Assembly (NCBI RefSeq): GCF_002165305.2 | Contig: NZ_CP032285.1 | Span: forward strand, 1 to 64,000 | Source: Acinetobacter sp. WCHA55 | Lineage (GTDB): Bacteria > Pseudomonadota > Gammaproteobacteria > Pseudomonadales > Moraxellaceae | Direction: 5' to 3' | Length of the DNA stretch: 64,000 nucleotides | In this document: positions 1-9,356 of the stretch, one piece after another | How the letters are laid out: every line of letters starts with the position of its first letter | Numbering within the stretch: the first letter of the stretch is position 1 | Program-made: the position numbers and the translations under genes | Notes under the pieces: model-generated | Database searches by the model: none | What the model was told of the DNA's origin: nothing | The model's input: the letters and a program-made list of their open reading frames with translations, nothing else

Positions 1-1508
1 TTCAACATTTTGAAGTCACCAATCAGCAATTAGATTCTAAAGTTCAACATCTTTCTATTCTCAATCAAAAATACGAGCATGAGCTTGCACTATTTAAACA
101 GCATAAATTCGGCAGTAAAAACGAACATCTAACCGCAAAACAAATCCATCTCTGGGATGAAGCGGTTGAAGAAGATATTGCAGCGGTTGATCTGGAACTG
201 GAACGACTGAATGCAGATAAAACCAATGCAGCTGCACAGAAAGCCCCAGTCAACAAACCTAAACGTCGGCTGTTGCCAGATCATCTACACACCCTCCGTA
301 TTGAGCATGAACCTGAATCAACACAATGCAGTTGTGGCTGTACCTTGCGTCGTATCGGTGAAGATGTCAGTGAAAAACTGAATTTCAGACCGGCACAGTT
401 CTATAAGGAACAGCATGTGCGTGGTAAATGGGTCTGTGATCAGTGTGACACTCTGACTCAGCAAGCGATGCCAGCCTATGTGATTGATAAAGGCATTGCT
501 TCACCTGAATTGCTTAGCCATGTGCTGGTGTCAAAGTATGCCGATCATTTGCCTTTGTACCGTCAACGTCAAATCTTTCTACGCGCAGGTGTTGATCTGT
601 CTAGATCAACGTTATCTGACTGGATTGGCCGCTGTGGGGTGGAACTGGAACCTCTGGCCAATGCCTTAAAACAGGTGGTACTGCAACAGCAGGTGATCCA
701 TGCAGATGAAACACCGGTGACGGTCATGCAGATGGGTGAAAATGAGAAAAAGCCCAAAAAAGGTTATGTCTGGGCCTATGCCAGCACACAGTACAATCCA
801 GTTCAGGCAGTGATCTATGACTTTCAAGATAGCCGTTCTGGCCAGCATGCTGAAGACTTCCTGAAAGGCTGGCAGGGTCATTTGGTCTGTGATGATTACA
901 GTGGTTATAAAGCACGCTTTAGATCAGGTCAGGTCATTGAGGTGGGCTGCATGGCACATGCACGTCGTAAATTCCATGAACTACATGTGACCAAGAAAAG
1001 TCAGGTCGCTGAACAGGCATTAGTGCTGATTCAGAAATTATATGCGATAGAAGCAGAATTAAGAAAAAAGACGGATGGTACAGCGGAAGACCGCTGCGAA
1101 TACCGACAACAGCATAGTCAACCGGTCATGCAACAACTATATGAATGGCTCAACCAACATCAGCTGACGGTGCCATCGAGTTCTCCAACCGCCCGGGCGA
1201 TCAATTACAGCCTAAAACGTTGGACTGCTTTAAGCCGCTATCTGGATGATGGCAATCTACCCATTGACAATAATTGGATAGAGAACCAAATGCGTCCCTG
1301 GGCCTTGGGGCGTAAGAACTGGCTATTTGCAGGTTCGCTGCGCAGTGGTCAACGAGCTGCCAATATCATGACTTTAATCCAGTCAGCAAAGCTGAATGGC
1401 TTGGATCCGTATGCCTATTTAAGTGATGTGCTGAAAAGGTTGCCAACACATAAAGTGCCCCAAATAGAAGAATTACTACCTCACCGCTGGAAACCTGAAC
1501 CCCGTTAA
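1..1508 (+). CDS. tnpC: IS66-family transposase TnpC, 5' end cut by window
   Basis: DDE transposase that cuts and joins the ends of an IS66 element. The frame is open from base 3, so the gene starts before the window and about 500 residues are visible. In order I see the N-terminal helical region (FKQHKFGSKNEHL), a zinc-finger-like Cys cluster (CSCGC, then CDQCD), the conserved stretch YADHLPLYRQRQIF, and the catalytic core with HADETPV and CDDYSGY as the two Asp positions and NNWIENQMRP carrying the Glu. The C-terminal IS66 segment ends just before the terminal repeat. No frameshift is seen, so the visible part looks intact. The usual partners tnpA and tnpB would lie to the left, outside the window. 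Confidence 0.95.
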   Translation, partial: QHFEVTNQQLDSKVQHLSILNQKYEHELALFKQHKFGSKNEHLTAKQIHLWDEAVEEDIAAVDLELERLNADKTNAAAQKAPVNKPKRRLLPDHLHTLRIEHEPESTQCSCGCTLRRIGEDVSEKLNFRPAQFYKEQHVRGKWVCDQCDTLTQQAMPAYVIDKGIASPELLSHVLVSKYADHLPLYRQRQIFLRAGVDLSRSTLSDWIGRCGVELEPLANALKQVVLQQQVIHADETPVTVMQMGENEKKPKKGYVWAYASTQYNPVQAVIYDFQDSRSGQHAEDFLKGWQGHLVCDDYSGYKARFRSGQVIEVGCMAHARRKFHELHVTKKSQVAEQALVLIQKLYAIEAELRKKTDGTAEDRCEYRQQHSQPVMQQLYEWLNQHQLTVPSSSPTARAINYSLKRWTALSRYLDDGNLPIDNNWIENQMRPWALGRKNWLFAGSLRSGQRAANIMTLIQSAKLNGLDPYAYLSDVLKRLPTHKVPQIEELLPHRWKPEPR

Positions 1509-1539
1509 AACTTGGCGATGGCGTTCAGCGGATGCTTAC
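1..1539 (+). mobile_element. IS66-family element, right part
   Basis: The right end is placed at 1539, where the sequence closing GGATGCTTAC is, read on the other strand, a terminal repeat starting GTAAGC as in IS66 elements. The left end is outside the window. The 8 bases after the end (AGGCTATC, 1540-1547) are the expected position of the 8-bp target duplication; the matching left copy cannot be seen. The element lies inside an IS5-family transposase gene. Confidence 0.8.
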
Positions 1540-1763
1540 AGGCTATCATCGGCGAAGTTTGGTTGAAACTAAGATGCATTGCATCAAATTATTAGGAGAT
1601 AAACTCAGTGCAAGGAGTTTTGATAGCCAAGTGAATGAGATCCATGCACGTGTAGCAGTCCTTAACAGATTTACGGAATTAGGTCGACCACTTACCCAAG
1701 TTACGCCTTAAATTTGGCTCAATTAGGGGCGCTTTGCATTTCAAATCTTTGTGCAACAAAGCC
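1540..1763 (+). mobile_element. IS5-family element, right-end remnant
   Basis: It contains the transposase remnant and about 50 bases of tail, ending in TTTGTGCAACAAAGCC at 1763. Read on the other strand this begins GGCTTTGTTGCACAAAG, a typical IS5-family terminal repeat. The left end would lie beyond the IS66 insertion, outside the window. Confidence 0.75.
1541..1711 (+). pseudogene. IS5-family transposase, C-terminal remnant
   Basis: Reading from 1541, the frame gives GYHRRSLVETKMHCIKLLGD and goes on through VNEIHARVAVLNRFTELGRP to a TAA at 1709-1711. This is the well-conserved C-terminus of IS5-family (IS1031/IS427-like) DDE transposases, including the Glu of the catalytic triad in LVETK. 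The rest of the gene is missing because the IS66 element was inserted directly upstream. It cannot make an active enzyme. Confidence 0.85.
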
Positions 1764-1815
1764 ACTTCAAAGTAGAAATGTCTGGTCTGGATTGTTGCCA
1801 CTCTAATTTGAGTTT

Positions 1816-1844
1816 AAAAAAGCTAGCAAATCTGCTAGCTTTTT
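1816..1844 (-). terminator. Rho-independent terminator after the defence-like operon
   Basis: A perfect 8-bp stem, AGCTAGCA/TGCTAGCT (1821-1828 with 1833-1840), is flanked by an A run and a T run, so it can act on both strands. It lies 12 bases past the stop codon of the leftward gene at 1857. Confidence 0.8.
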
Positions 1845-1856
1845 AAGATGATTATT

Positions 1857-3233
1857 CTATTTTTTAGAATTTAATAAACCAAAGAAGTTCTCTCCATCGT
1901 TCTCTAAGTCTTCAAAAAACTTATAAAACGATTGGGCAATAGCCTTATTTTTGACAATAATACCCACAGGCACTGTTGTTAAAATATTTGTGGATGAATC
2001 ACTAACGTGAATAATCAAAACACAAAAAGAGTCTTTCATAACCAAAAGCTCAAAATTACCGTCAAAAACTACACTACTTTCCTTAAACGTTAGAAAGTGC
2101 TTGGCTCCTGCCTCAGCTGTGATTAGTTTTTTATAACTTGCGATTGATTGTTTATCATTTCTGTATGCCACTGGTAAGAAGCATTTAAAGTTTTTGGTAA
2201 TTGTGGTTGTCGATAAACGATCAATAAAATCACTAAATCTATCTGACTTACCCCAAAATTCATCTGATGGAGCTAACCAATACAGCTGTTTATCATCATT
2301 ATTCTGGTCTTGATATTGTTTGATTGTTTTGAAAAACAGGTCTGAATTTTCCTTAGAATATATTGGCCCGATAAAGTATTCATTGGATTTGTGTTCTAGC
2401 TTAAATAAGCGATCTAAATTAAGCTTATTCTCGCTAAAAATAGATTCAACTGAAAAAGTATCCTCCATATCTAATTCATGGAGTACCTTTAGAATATCCT
2501 CAATATTTTGTGGCTTCTTAGCTGATCTAAGAGCAGCGTAAAGAGAATCTTCGATTTTGTTAAGATTTTCCATGTGATTAAAATCACTAATCTCTGTAGG
2601 TGTATAATTCTCATCAAGCGTCAATGGTAATGTAAAACGACGAGAATGGTCTCGCAATTTTTCCACTTGGCTCATTTTATACAGTTGCAGCTTCTTTTCA
2701 TCCACTGATGGATTCAACTTAACTAATCCTTGGCTGAAATAAAATCGAAAATTTTTCTGAAACTCCTTACTAACCAAAGACTCACCATTTGAAAGGTATT
2801 GGTTAGAAGCATCTAATTTAATTGAATTTGCCCCATTGTCAGATGCGTTGGGATTAACTGGCTCAGGATTCAAGCCAATCATCTCAAAACTCATCTTTTG
2901 AATATTGTCCTCAATCTTATTTACATAAGGAATTGCACAAACATCCGAGAATGCTTTCTCAAGTCGCTGAGTCAGAGCAAATCGATCATCTTCAAGATGT
3001 TTTATCTGCATTTGTTTTAATAATTTAGTTAATAGCACATCTGTTTCATGATTAGATAACCCTAAGAACCGCGCTATTTTTTCAGCAGAAAGTGGTGCAA
3101 TTACCAATAGGCGCAATACCATAGAATCAATAAAATCTAAGGTATCTGTTGTGGTATAGCTAAATGCCACATTGAATAGTTGTGATGGCAATGTAACATC
3201 TACGTCATGATAGCTTCTTAGTGAATTTTCCAT
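1857..3233 (-). CDS. Unrecognised winged-helix protein, partner of the NERD-helicase protein
   Basis: A 458-aa protein whose family I do not recognise. Residues about 35-95 look like a winged-helix domain (SAEKIARFLGLSNHETDVLL, then a wing-like turn before FALTQRLEKAF). The C-terminal half (about 290-450) alternates predicted strands and helices and could be a degenerate nuclease fold, but I see no HxKxxxxD pair of a phospholipase-D nuclease. The ATG is 3 bases after the stop of the large upstream gene, so the two are almost surely co-transcribed and translationally coupled. A terminator follows directly. Its role is inferred from context: the second subunit of a defence-like system. A two-gene Mokosh-like arrangement (SF1 helicase with kinase-like domain plus small nuclease) is the closest known plan, but the missing motif argues against a simple match. 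Confidence 0.8.
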   Translation of the reverse strand: MENSLRSYHDVDVTLPSQLFNVAFSYTTTDTLDFIDSMVLRLLVIAPLSAEKIARFLGLSNHETDVLLTKLLKQMQIKHLEDDRFALTQRLEKAFSDVCAIPYVNKIEDNIQKMSFEMIGLNPEPVNPNASDNGANSIKLDASNQYLSNGESLVSKEFQKNFRFYFSQGLVKLNPSVDEKKLQLYKMSQVEKLRDHSRRFTLPLTLDENYTPTEISDFNHMENLNKIEDSLYAALRSAKKPQNIEDILKVLHELDMEDTFSVESIFSENKLNLDRLFKLEHKSNEYFIGPIYSKENSDLFFKTIKQYQDQNNDDKQLYWLAPSDEFWGKSDRFSDFIDRLSTTTITKNFKCFLPVAYRNDKQSIASYKKLITAEAGAKHFLTFKESSVVFDGNFELLVMKDSFCVLIIHVSDSSTNILTTVPVGIIVKNKAIAQSFYKFFEDLENDGENFFGLLNSKK

Positions 3234-3236
3234 GAG

Positions 3237-6200
3237 TTATACCCCTGCCTTTCTATATTTTTTTGATCTATTTTTATTAATGTGCGGATTGTTTTGTACT
3301 ATTTTGACAATGGCGCGTTTTGAAATATATCGATATTCTAAAGTCTGATTCTCACGGCACTTGATGTAATTTAATACGCGTCCTAAAGGTAAGTTACTGT
3401 TGACTCCTTGCCACATTTCTGACGCACCAAAGATTACAAGACGATCCATTGCGCGAGATAAAGCCACGTTCACACGATTTGGTGACTTCAAAAATGCAGG
3501 AAACTTAGTTGGATCATTTCGCGTAACTGAGAGAATGATGATCTTATTCTGTTTACCTTGATAACTATCCACCGTATCAATACGCACAATTGATCTCAAT
3601 GCATCTGACACTTCACACAAAGAGAAGGCTTTTCTTAACCGGTTTTTTTGCTCAGCATAGGTACAAATTACACCAATAGCAGGCTCTTTAAGGGAATCAG
3701 GCTCTGGCACTAATTTATTTAACAAGAGTTTGTCTTGGTCAATCCGCTGAAGAAAATCGATAATTTCATTAATTTCATGTGGGTTATAAATACTACTACC
3801 TTTCTCCATTTTGAAATGCTCAGCATTCCCAGTATCCACCCAAGTAACTGTTGAATTCAATTCTATTGCGATGTCGGATGCATAGTTATCAGGCACAATC
3901 CGCTTTAACTTAATTTCTTTCAGCTCTTCATCACTTAAACCACGAGAATCGACAACTTCAGTTTCAAGTTTTCCTTCATAAAAACAGTCTGAAACTAATT
4001 CGCCGATGCTCGGACTCATTCGGTACTGTGACAAGAGTTCTGAACTAGCCTTTAGTCCATAATGTGAATTAAAGATACGGCCAAAGTCGCTTTGTAATTT
4101 ATCTTCCAAATCATCATCTGATATCTTAAGTTGCTTAGCTAAAGCCTTTTTATGATCGCTCGAATATAGTGGAGGAAGTTGGTCTTGATCCCCAACTAAT
4201 AAAATACGTGCACCTGACTGCATTGCAATTGCCAATTCTGAAGCGATTGAACGTGCTGCTTCATCAATAATCACCCAATCAAATACGTGATTGGCGATTC
4301 CAATACTTTGTTGGCCAACACCAACGCATGTGCCACAGACTAATTGCCTTGTTTTGACCAGGAAACTTTCATAATTAGCATTTTGGCTTTCAATTAATGG
4401 TTCATAATCTAGGGCAATATTGATCAAGGCTTTCGCTTTAAGTCCTTCCTCATTAGATACCCCGTAGTATTGATTAAGTGCTGCGAACGTAATCATGTCG
4501 ATCTTATTTAACTGGTTTAATACTGTTATCTCTTTATCATTGATACAGTCTTCCAGTTGATCCCAAAAGTCTTGATTTCCGTCAAACATGCTCTTCTGCT
4601 TATGCATTGCTGATTTGAAAGCCTGGGTATACTCTTCTAATGAGAAGCTAAACTTTTGATCAAGATCATCTTGGTCGATTGACTGATACGCAGATTTAAG
4701 ACTATTTAAAATAGTGACTCTGATTTCATAAAGATCGCTCAAGTATTCAGCTTCAAGTGATAAATCTTTTGCAAGCTCAAGCACTCTTTCTTTAATATTA
4801 GACTTAAACAGCTCTATCTGGCTCGTAATAATTGAGCCTGTATAGACATCTTTTAATTCAGGAGACACAGCACTCTCTTTATTGCTTATTCGAGCAATAC
4901 TTAATGGTGTGTCATACTCTGTGCATAGCTGACGTATACGCTCAACACTTGTATTTACAGCTTCGTGCGACTGACTAACAATTAAGATGTTAGATACATT
5001 TTGTTTATCATAGAGATAGTGAGCCAGTATAGAGATAAATTCAGTTTTGCCGGTTCCTGGTGGTCCCTTTAATAGTGATACAGGTCCATACTTAAGCACA
5101 TTACGGAACGCTTTACGTTGTAATGGATTGAGGGCTTTAACCAATTCCCCATTTTTGTATTTGTTATAGTGATCTAGATCTTCATCAGGCACTTCAATCT
5201 CATAATCTTTTGCTTCAATCACTAATGATGGTTCAAAGTAATCTACGAGATTTTCAATGACAGCCTTATTACTCAGAATATTTGTCAGAGCATCTGCACG
5301 TTTCCGATTAGATGACTTATCTGCCTTGCTTTGTAGAAACAGTGTTGCTTCTTCAGGAACTTCATTTGTTTTTTTACAAAAATCGATCCACAATTCTCCG
5401 ACTTTTGATTGCGCAATATTCACCGTACCTATGCAGAAAGTGTAATCACCTCCCGCCCCAGTTTCTTTAGTGCACATTACATCGACTTTATCGGTCTTTG
5501 AAAATTTAGCTGAAACATCTTCTGCAGAGTCATAGTATGCAATAGCACTCTTTGAATCTTTAAAATGTTTGCTCGAAACTATCTTTAACGGCTCAGACAG
5601 AGTGATTGTAGGATGTGCATGACGCTCAGTCGCCATGACTTTTTTCCACAACTCTTTCGTTTCAATATCAATTAAGTGGCTATGTGTAGGCAGATGACTC
5701 ATTGGCTGTGCCATAAGCTCATCAGTAGCTATAACATCGCCTATCTCTTCTTGTAATGCTTTTTGTTCACGCAGAGCCCGTAATGTTTCCTCTTTCTCTT
5801 GAGTCCTTTTGAGCTGTGCTTGCTTAAACTGTTCAATAGCATCCTTAAAGTTTTGATCTTTTGCTAAGAAGTCATTTAACTCTACAATGTTGTCACGCTT
5901 ACTCATCCCAGATATCGGGTGGACTTCAATGCTAACATCAATAGTCAGATCTGCATCCCTACTAGCCTTCCACCACAGGTCTTGTTTTTTGACAAAATCA
6001 AGGAAACTTAATTGATTTTCATGGGGCTTATAAAACCCTTTTAACATGCCATTGATTCCGCTAAGTGTAAATCGAAAATCCCCCTCACTTGCTGCCTCAA
6101 GTTGGATATAAACTTTGCCGTTTTCGGGATAAATCGTAAAGGGCGTCTCAACCTTACTTGTATAAATACTAATCTGAGGAGCTTCTTTTACAATAGCACC

Positions 6201-8423
6201 CTTACATTCAAATGCCTCTATAAAGCGAGAATTATCAATATAGCGTACACTTGGATCTTCCATTCCTTCTATGCTCAAGGCTGTATTTAGCCAGGATAAA
6301 GTAGGATCCATTGAAGCCACATCATCCACAGCCAAGTCTATATCGTATAGATCTGCGATTAATTTCAATGCAGTAAAGTTGTCACACTGAATGACTGTTG
6401 GATCTTCAATATCAGATGGGAAATAAGCATTAGAAGAATCAGGTTGTGGTACTTCAGGATGGAAGCAATCATTAAAACTAACTTTCAAGTTTGTTTTATC
6501 TACTAGAATCTTTTCATCATCCAAGTTTCCATGTTGAAAGCCATGCTCATGAAATTTTTTCAGAGAATGCAATAACTGAAGTGAAAGTTCATTTTTTTCA
6601 TCCTCAGTTAAGCCCTCAATAACCGTTGACCAAGCTTCACCCTTTACCATTTCAGTTACTAGATACACACATGCTGTGCTAGTTGATAAACCAAAATCAA
6701 TAATCTTAGGAAGGTATGGCAAATTGAGAGCCTGCGTCATTTTAAGTTCTTCAAAGAATCGCTTAAAACAACTCTTTTGATAAGTTGTCATTGCAGATGC
6801 AACTTTACCCATCCATGTTTTGACTAACATGTTGCCTGATGCATAGAGTGTAAAATTTTGGTTAGCATCAATAGGCGCGCCAAATATCGGGTAACTGATA
6901 TAGGTATTTGTCTGATTTAAATATGGATTCAGTACATCTGCATCAAGTTCATAACTAACTTGTTCAGCAGGTTTTTGAGCTAAGAAATCTTGGAATACTG
7001 CACATGCATTATCATATTTCCCTGTCAAAGCTCGTGTTAAAATACGCTCTAACCAGTGGTTCTGATCTCGCTCCTCAAGACTAAATTTTTTCAATGAACG
7101 TGGGCTCAGTCGAGCATTCTTCCAAATATGAAGGATTAACTGCCCTAACCAATACACATCCTTTTGTGCAGCTGTCAGCGCAAGATTCGGAAGATGAGCT
7201 GTTGTATTCAAAAATGGGAGTTCGTTAGCCAGTTCAGGGTCAATTTTCGAGGGCTGTGTTTGATCATTTGCTGCCGAAAAATTGGATAGCAATATCTCCT
7301 TTTTATAAGAGATCCACACACTATGATCACCCACATCACCATGAGTAATTCCCATTTGATGTAGGTGATTAAATTTACCAAGCAAAATCTGGAATAAATC
7401 CAATTTCTCAGATTCAGACATTTTCTCAGCATAAGCGCCGATGAATTCGTTGACTCGATAGCTGTTCTCAGGCAACTCATACAACTCATTATATTTTGAT
7501 GTCATGTCATCAAGACTTGGGTTTGTAATCGGGTGCAAACAACTTTGATAAAGATCAGGCTTTTCTGTTTTAATTTTTTGGAAAACCCGGCGCTCATTGC
7601 AGATCAAGTTGAATCGATGTTGAGGCTGACTCATTCTTGAGTTACTCAACTTGAATTCATTAAAATCCCAACAACGCATTAAAGATTTTTCACCAACGAT
7701 GGTCAATGAATGCGCTTTATACTCGCTATAAATCTTTTTAGGATGCGGTAAGATCAAGTCACCTCGTTCATGATTATTAATAATCAAAGAGCGTGGTTGA
7801 ATTTGGTCAGGCGCAAAAATTTCATCAATAATGGCGTGATATTCTTTTTTAATATCATATATGCGACCATCACGTTCCAGATGCTTGCGGAACATATTAT
7901 TAAAATTCTTCTGTTGAGCTAATTGTATAAACTCATCTATCGAAAGAATGTGCTCTAAATCTTCTGGAGGCAGGCGCGAATAATCTGCTTTACCACACAT
8001 GACAACAAAGTGAGAAACACTTTGGTAATGAAATGTAATGCCCTTAGCTTTCTTTTCTGAAACTTTATCCTTTAGTTTATTAACTATAATTTGCATTTTT
8101 TTTACATTTTTAGCTACAGGGCATGAATCTTGCTCTTTATTACCTACGTACCATTTTCCTGCAACTTTTGTAATTTCCTTACCGTTCCAGTCCTTGAATT
8201 CAATGACCAAAATGTTTGCATGAGTAATAATTAGGAGATCATATTCAAATTTCTCAGAACTACCTTTCGCTACTGCTTTTTTTCCATTTTTATGCATAAA
8301 TTCAAAACCAGCATATGCTCGCCAGTTTTTAGTTTTTTCGCCACGATCAAAGACCTTTTTAATCTTATCAATTGCTTTGAGTTCGTGCTCGTATATACCT
8401 GTCTCTGGATATGTAACTTTCAT
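3237..8423 (-). CDS. NERD nuclease, tandem pseudokinase and SF1 helicase fusion, putative defence protein
   Basis: A 1728-aa multidomain protein if started at the ATG at 8423; a TTG at 8471 would add 16 residues. In order: a NERD domain (about 1-130) with a PD-(D/E)XK-like core, D62 and E75-F-K77 (YDLLII, VIEFKDW); a first kinase-like domain whose catalytic loop reads HGDVGDHS (about 361) and whose DFG position reads SNF; a second one with HGNLDDEK (about 631) and NDC; a middle region; then an Upf1/Dna2-type SF1 helicase with Walker A GPPGTGKT (about 1120), Walker B IIDEAAR (about 1387), GDQDQLPP, and motif VI VALSRAMDR (about 1653). Both kinase-like domains lack key catalytic residues, so they probably bind rather than phosphorylate. 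NERD plus kinase recalls PglW of BREX; kinase plus SF1 helicase recalls MkoA of Mokosh. Defence is inferred from architecture and from the neighbouring mobile elements. Confidence 0.9.
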   Translation of the reverse strand: MKVTYPETGIYEHELKAIDKIKKVFDRGEKTKNWRAYAGFEFMHKNGKKAVAKGSSEKFEYDLLIITHANILVIEFKDWNGKEITKVAGKWYVGNKEQDSCPVAKNVKKMQIIVNKLKDKVSEKKAKGITFHYQSVSHFVVMCGKADYSRLPPEDLEHILSIDEFIQLAQQKNFNNMFRKHLERDGRIYDIKKEYHAIIDEIFAPDQIQPRSLIINNHERGDLILPHPKKIYSEYKAHSLTIVGEKSLMRCWDFNEFKLSNSRMSQPQHRFNLICNERRVFQKIKTEKPDLYQSCLHPITNPSLDDMTSKYNELYELPENSYRVNEFIGAYAEKMSESEKLDLFQILLGKFNHLHQMGITHGDVGDHSVWISYKKEILLSNFSAANDQTQPSKIDPELANELPFLNTTAHLPNLALTAAQKDVYWLGQLILHIWKNARLSPRSLKKFSLEERDQNHWLERILTRALTGKYDNACAVFQDFLAQKPAEQVSYELDADVLNPYLNQTNTYISYPIFGAPIDANQNFTLYASGNMLVKTWMGKVASAMTTYQKSCFKRFFEELKMTQALNLPYLPKIIDFGLSTSTACVYLVTEMVKGEAWSTVIEGLTEDEKNELSLQLLHSLKKFHEHGFQHGNLDDEKILVDKTNLKVSFNDCFHPEVPQPDSSNAYFPSDIEDPTVIQCDNFTALKLIADLYDIDLAVDDVASMDPTLSWLNTALSIEGMEDPSVRYIDNSRFIEAFECKGAIVKEAPQISIYTSKVETPFTIYPENGKVYIQLEAASEGDFRFTLSGINGMLKGFYKPHENQLSFLDFVKKQDLWWKASRDADLTIDVSIEVHPISGMSKRDNIVELNDFLAKDQNFKDAIEQFKQAQLKRTQEKEETLRALREQKALQEEIGDVIATDELMAQPMSHLPTHSHLIDIETKELWKKVMATERHAHPTITLSEPLKIVSSKHFKDSKSAIAYYDSAEDVSAKFSKTDKVDVMCTKETGAGGDYTFCIGTVNIAQSKVGELWIDFCKKTNEVPEEATLFLQSKADKSSNRKRADALTNILSNKAVIENLVDYFEPSLVIEAKDYEIEVPDEDLDHYNKYKNGELVKALNPLQRKAFRNVLKYGPVSLLKGPPGTGKTEFISILAHYLYDKQNVSNILIVSQSHEAVNTSVERIRQLCTEYDTPLSIARISNKESAVSPELKDVYTGSIITSQIELFKSNIKERVLELAKDLSLEAEYLSDLYEIRVTILNSLKSAYQSIDQDDLDQKFSFSLEEYTQAFKSAMHKQKSMFDGNQDFWDQLEDCINDKEITVLNQLNKIDMITFAALNQYYGVSNEEGLKAKALINIALDYEPLIESQNANYESFLVKTRQLVCGTCVGVGQQSIGIANHVFDWVIIDEAARSIASELAIAMQSGARILLVGDQDQLPPLYSSDHKKALAKQLKISDDDLEDKLQSDFGRIFNSHYGLKASSELLSQYRMSPSIGELVSDCFYEGKLETEVVDSRGLSDEELKEIKLKRIVPDNYASDIAIELNSTVTWVDTGNAEHFKMEKGSSIYNPHEINEIIDFLQRIDQDKLLLNKLVPEPDSLKEPAIGVICTYAEQKNRLRKAFSLCEVSDALRSIVRIDTVDSYQGKQNKIIILSVTRNDPTKFPAFLKSPNRVNVALSRAMDRLVIFGASEMWQGVNSNLPLGRVLNYIKCRENQTLEYRYISKRAIVKIVQNNPHINKNRSKKYRKAGV

Positions 8424-8825
8424 ATTAAAAGATTCTTTATTTAAAATGTCTTGCTTTTGCACATACAACAAATAAGCGTCAAAAATGATGCTAAATTTTT
8501 ATTAACATAAAGTAATGCTATATGTACGGTGTCTTTTAGAAAAAATACTTAGCGTAAGAATTTAGTTTTTTCAGGTTGATGGTTAGTTTGGCCAAATAAG
8601 CCCTCCGAAGGTTTTTTATATTCAGTTTAGGATTGTATTTAAAATAAAGTCTGCCAAATATTTTGGTGTAAAACCTGAGTCTTCTAGCACGATCATCATT
8701 TAGATGATCTAACTCAATCATTCGTTTAAGCAAAACGTATTTCACTTAACGGTTCATAATGTGACTTATATTACATTTAATTTTTGAGTATTCAAAATTA
8801 TTTTATTGAATTATAAGAAAAAAAC

Positions 8826-8841
8826 TTAAGGAATTCCTTAA
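8826..8841. repeat. Perfect 16-bp palindrome
   Basis: TTAAGGAATTCCTTAA is fully self-complementary. It has the size and symmetry of a dimeric repressor operator, but no nearby promoter or regulator ties it to a function. Confidence 0.5.
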
Positions 8842-9107
8842 AATTTGATGACAATGGTCATATCTCTAATCACTAAAAAGACCAAAAATAGATATCTACC
8901 CATATCTCTCGGACAAATTAACTCTATTTTATAAAAGTATCAATAAATTCATTAGGTTCATGAACCAAAAATTTATAATTATTTTTTTATTTATATAAGT
9001 TATTGAAAATAATAAATAAAATTATTAAAAGTTTTATTAACTAGACTTCAGGTGAACATAAGTTAAAGTTCGAATTAAAATGAATAGGGTAGTCGCAATT
9101 TCCAAAA

Positions 9108-9186
9108 AATGACAGCTCATGTGTCGTTTAGATACTAACAATTTGTTTATTATAACAAATCTTAAGCATGTTAGCTGTCGTCATTC
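9108..9186. repeat. Long imperfect inverted repeat
   Basis: The outer arms AATGACAGCT and AGCTGTC-GTCATT pair apart from a 3-base bulge. Inside, TAACA pairs with TGTTA, and ATTTGTT with AACAAAT around a short loop. Parts of the outer arm (AGCTGTCATT and CGACACATG) recur at about 9310-9330. It could be a recombination or transfer site, or a remnant element end. I do not recognise it. Confidence 0.45.
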
Positions 9187-9356
9187 TTTGATACGGTCTA
9201 CGTACTACCGTACAATCATCAGCTATATTCATGGTGTTACTTTGCATAATTTACATTTTCTGCATTCAAACCAATCAATCCAAAATTACGTGCACGTTCG
9301 AGACACATAAGCTGTCATTGACGACACATGTAATGTCACTGGTTGCGTTCGTGCGT

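Larger units (their letters stand above)
8472..9356. other. AT-rich intergenic region without convincing genes
   Basis: This stretch separates the defence-like operon from the next leftward block. A leftward 69-codon GTG frame at 8536-8745 encodes a very basic peptide with no clear ribosome binding site; I do not regard it as a gene. Promoters for the defence operon should lie near its left edge, but I cannot pick boxes with confidence. The region carries a perfect 16-bp palindrome and a long imperfect inverted repeat, listed separately. Confidence 0.6.

Noticed and set aside
1857-3233. Phospholipase-D nuclease (MkoB-like) assignment for the partner gene
   Set aside because: No HxKxxxxD motif is visible; the one His-rich area (AKHFLTF) does not fit.
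8496-8530. Possible Xer (pdif) site near TTATTAACATAA
   Set aside because: One arm resembles the XerD half-site of Acinetobacter pdif, but the XerC half and the 6-base spacer do not fit.
8536-8745. 69-codon leftward frame with a basic product
   Set aside because: GTG start without a binding site, in AT-rich DNA, no recognisable domain. A stretch here (GAAGGTTTTTTATA) looks slightly like the repeat-array core, but the match does not extend.
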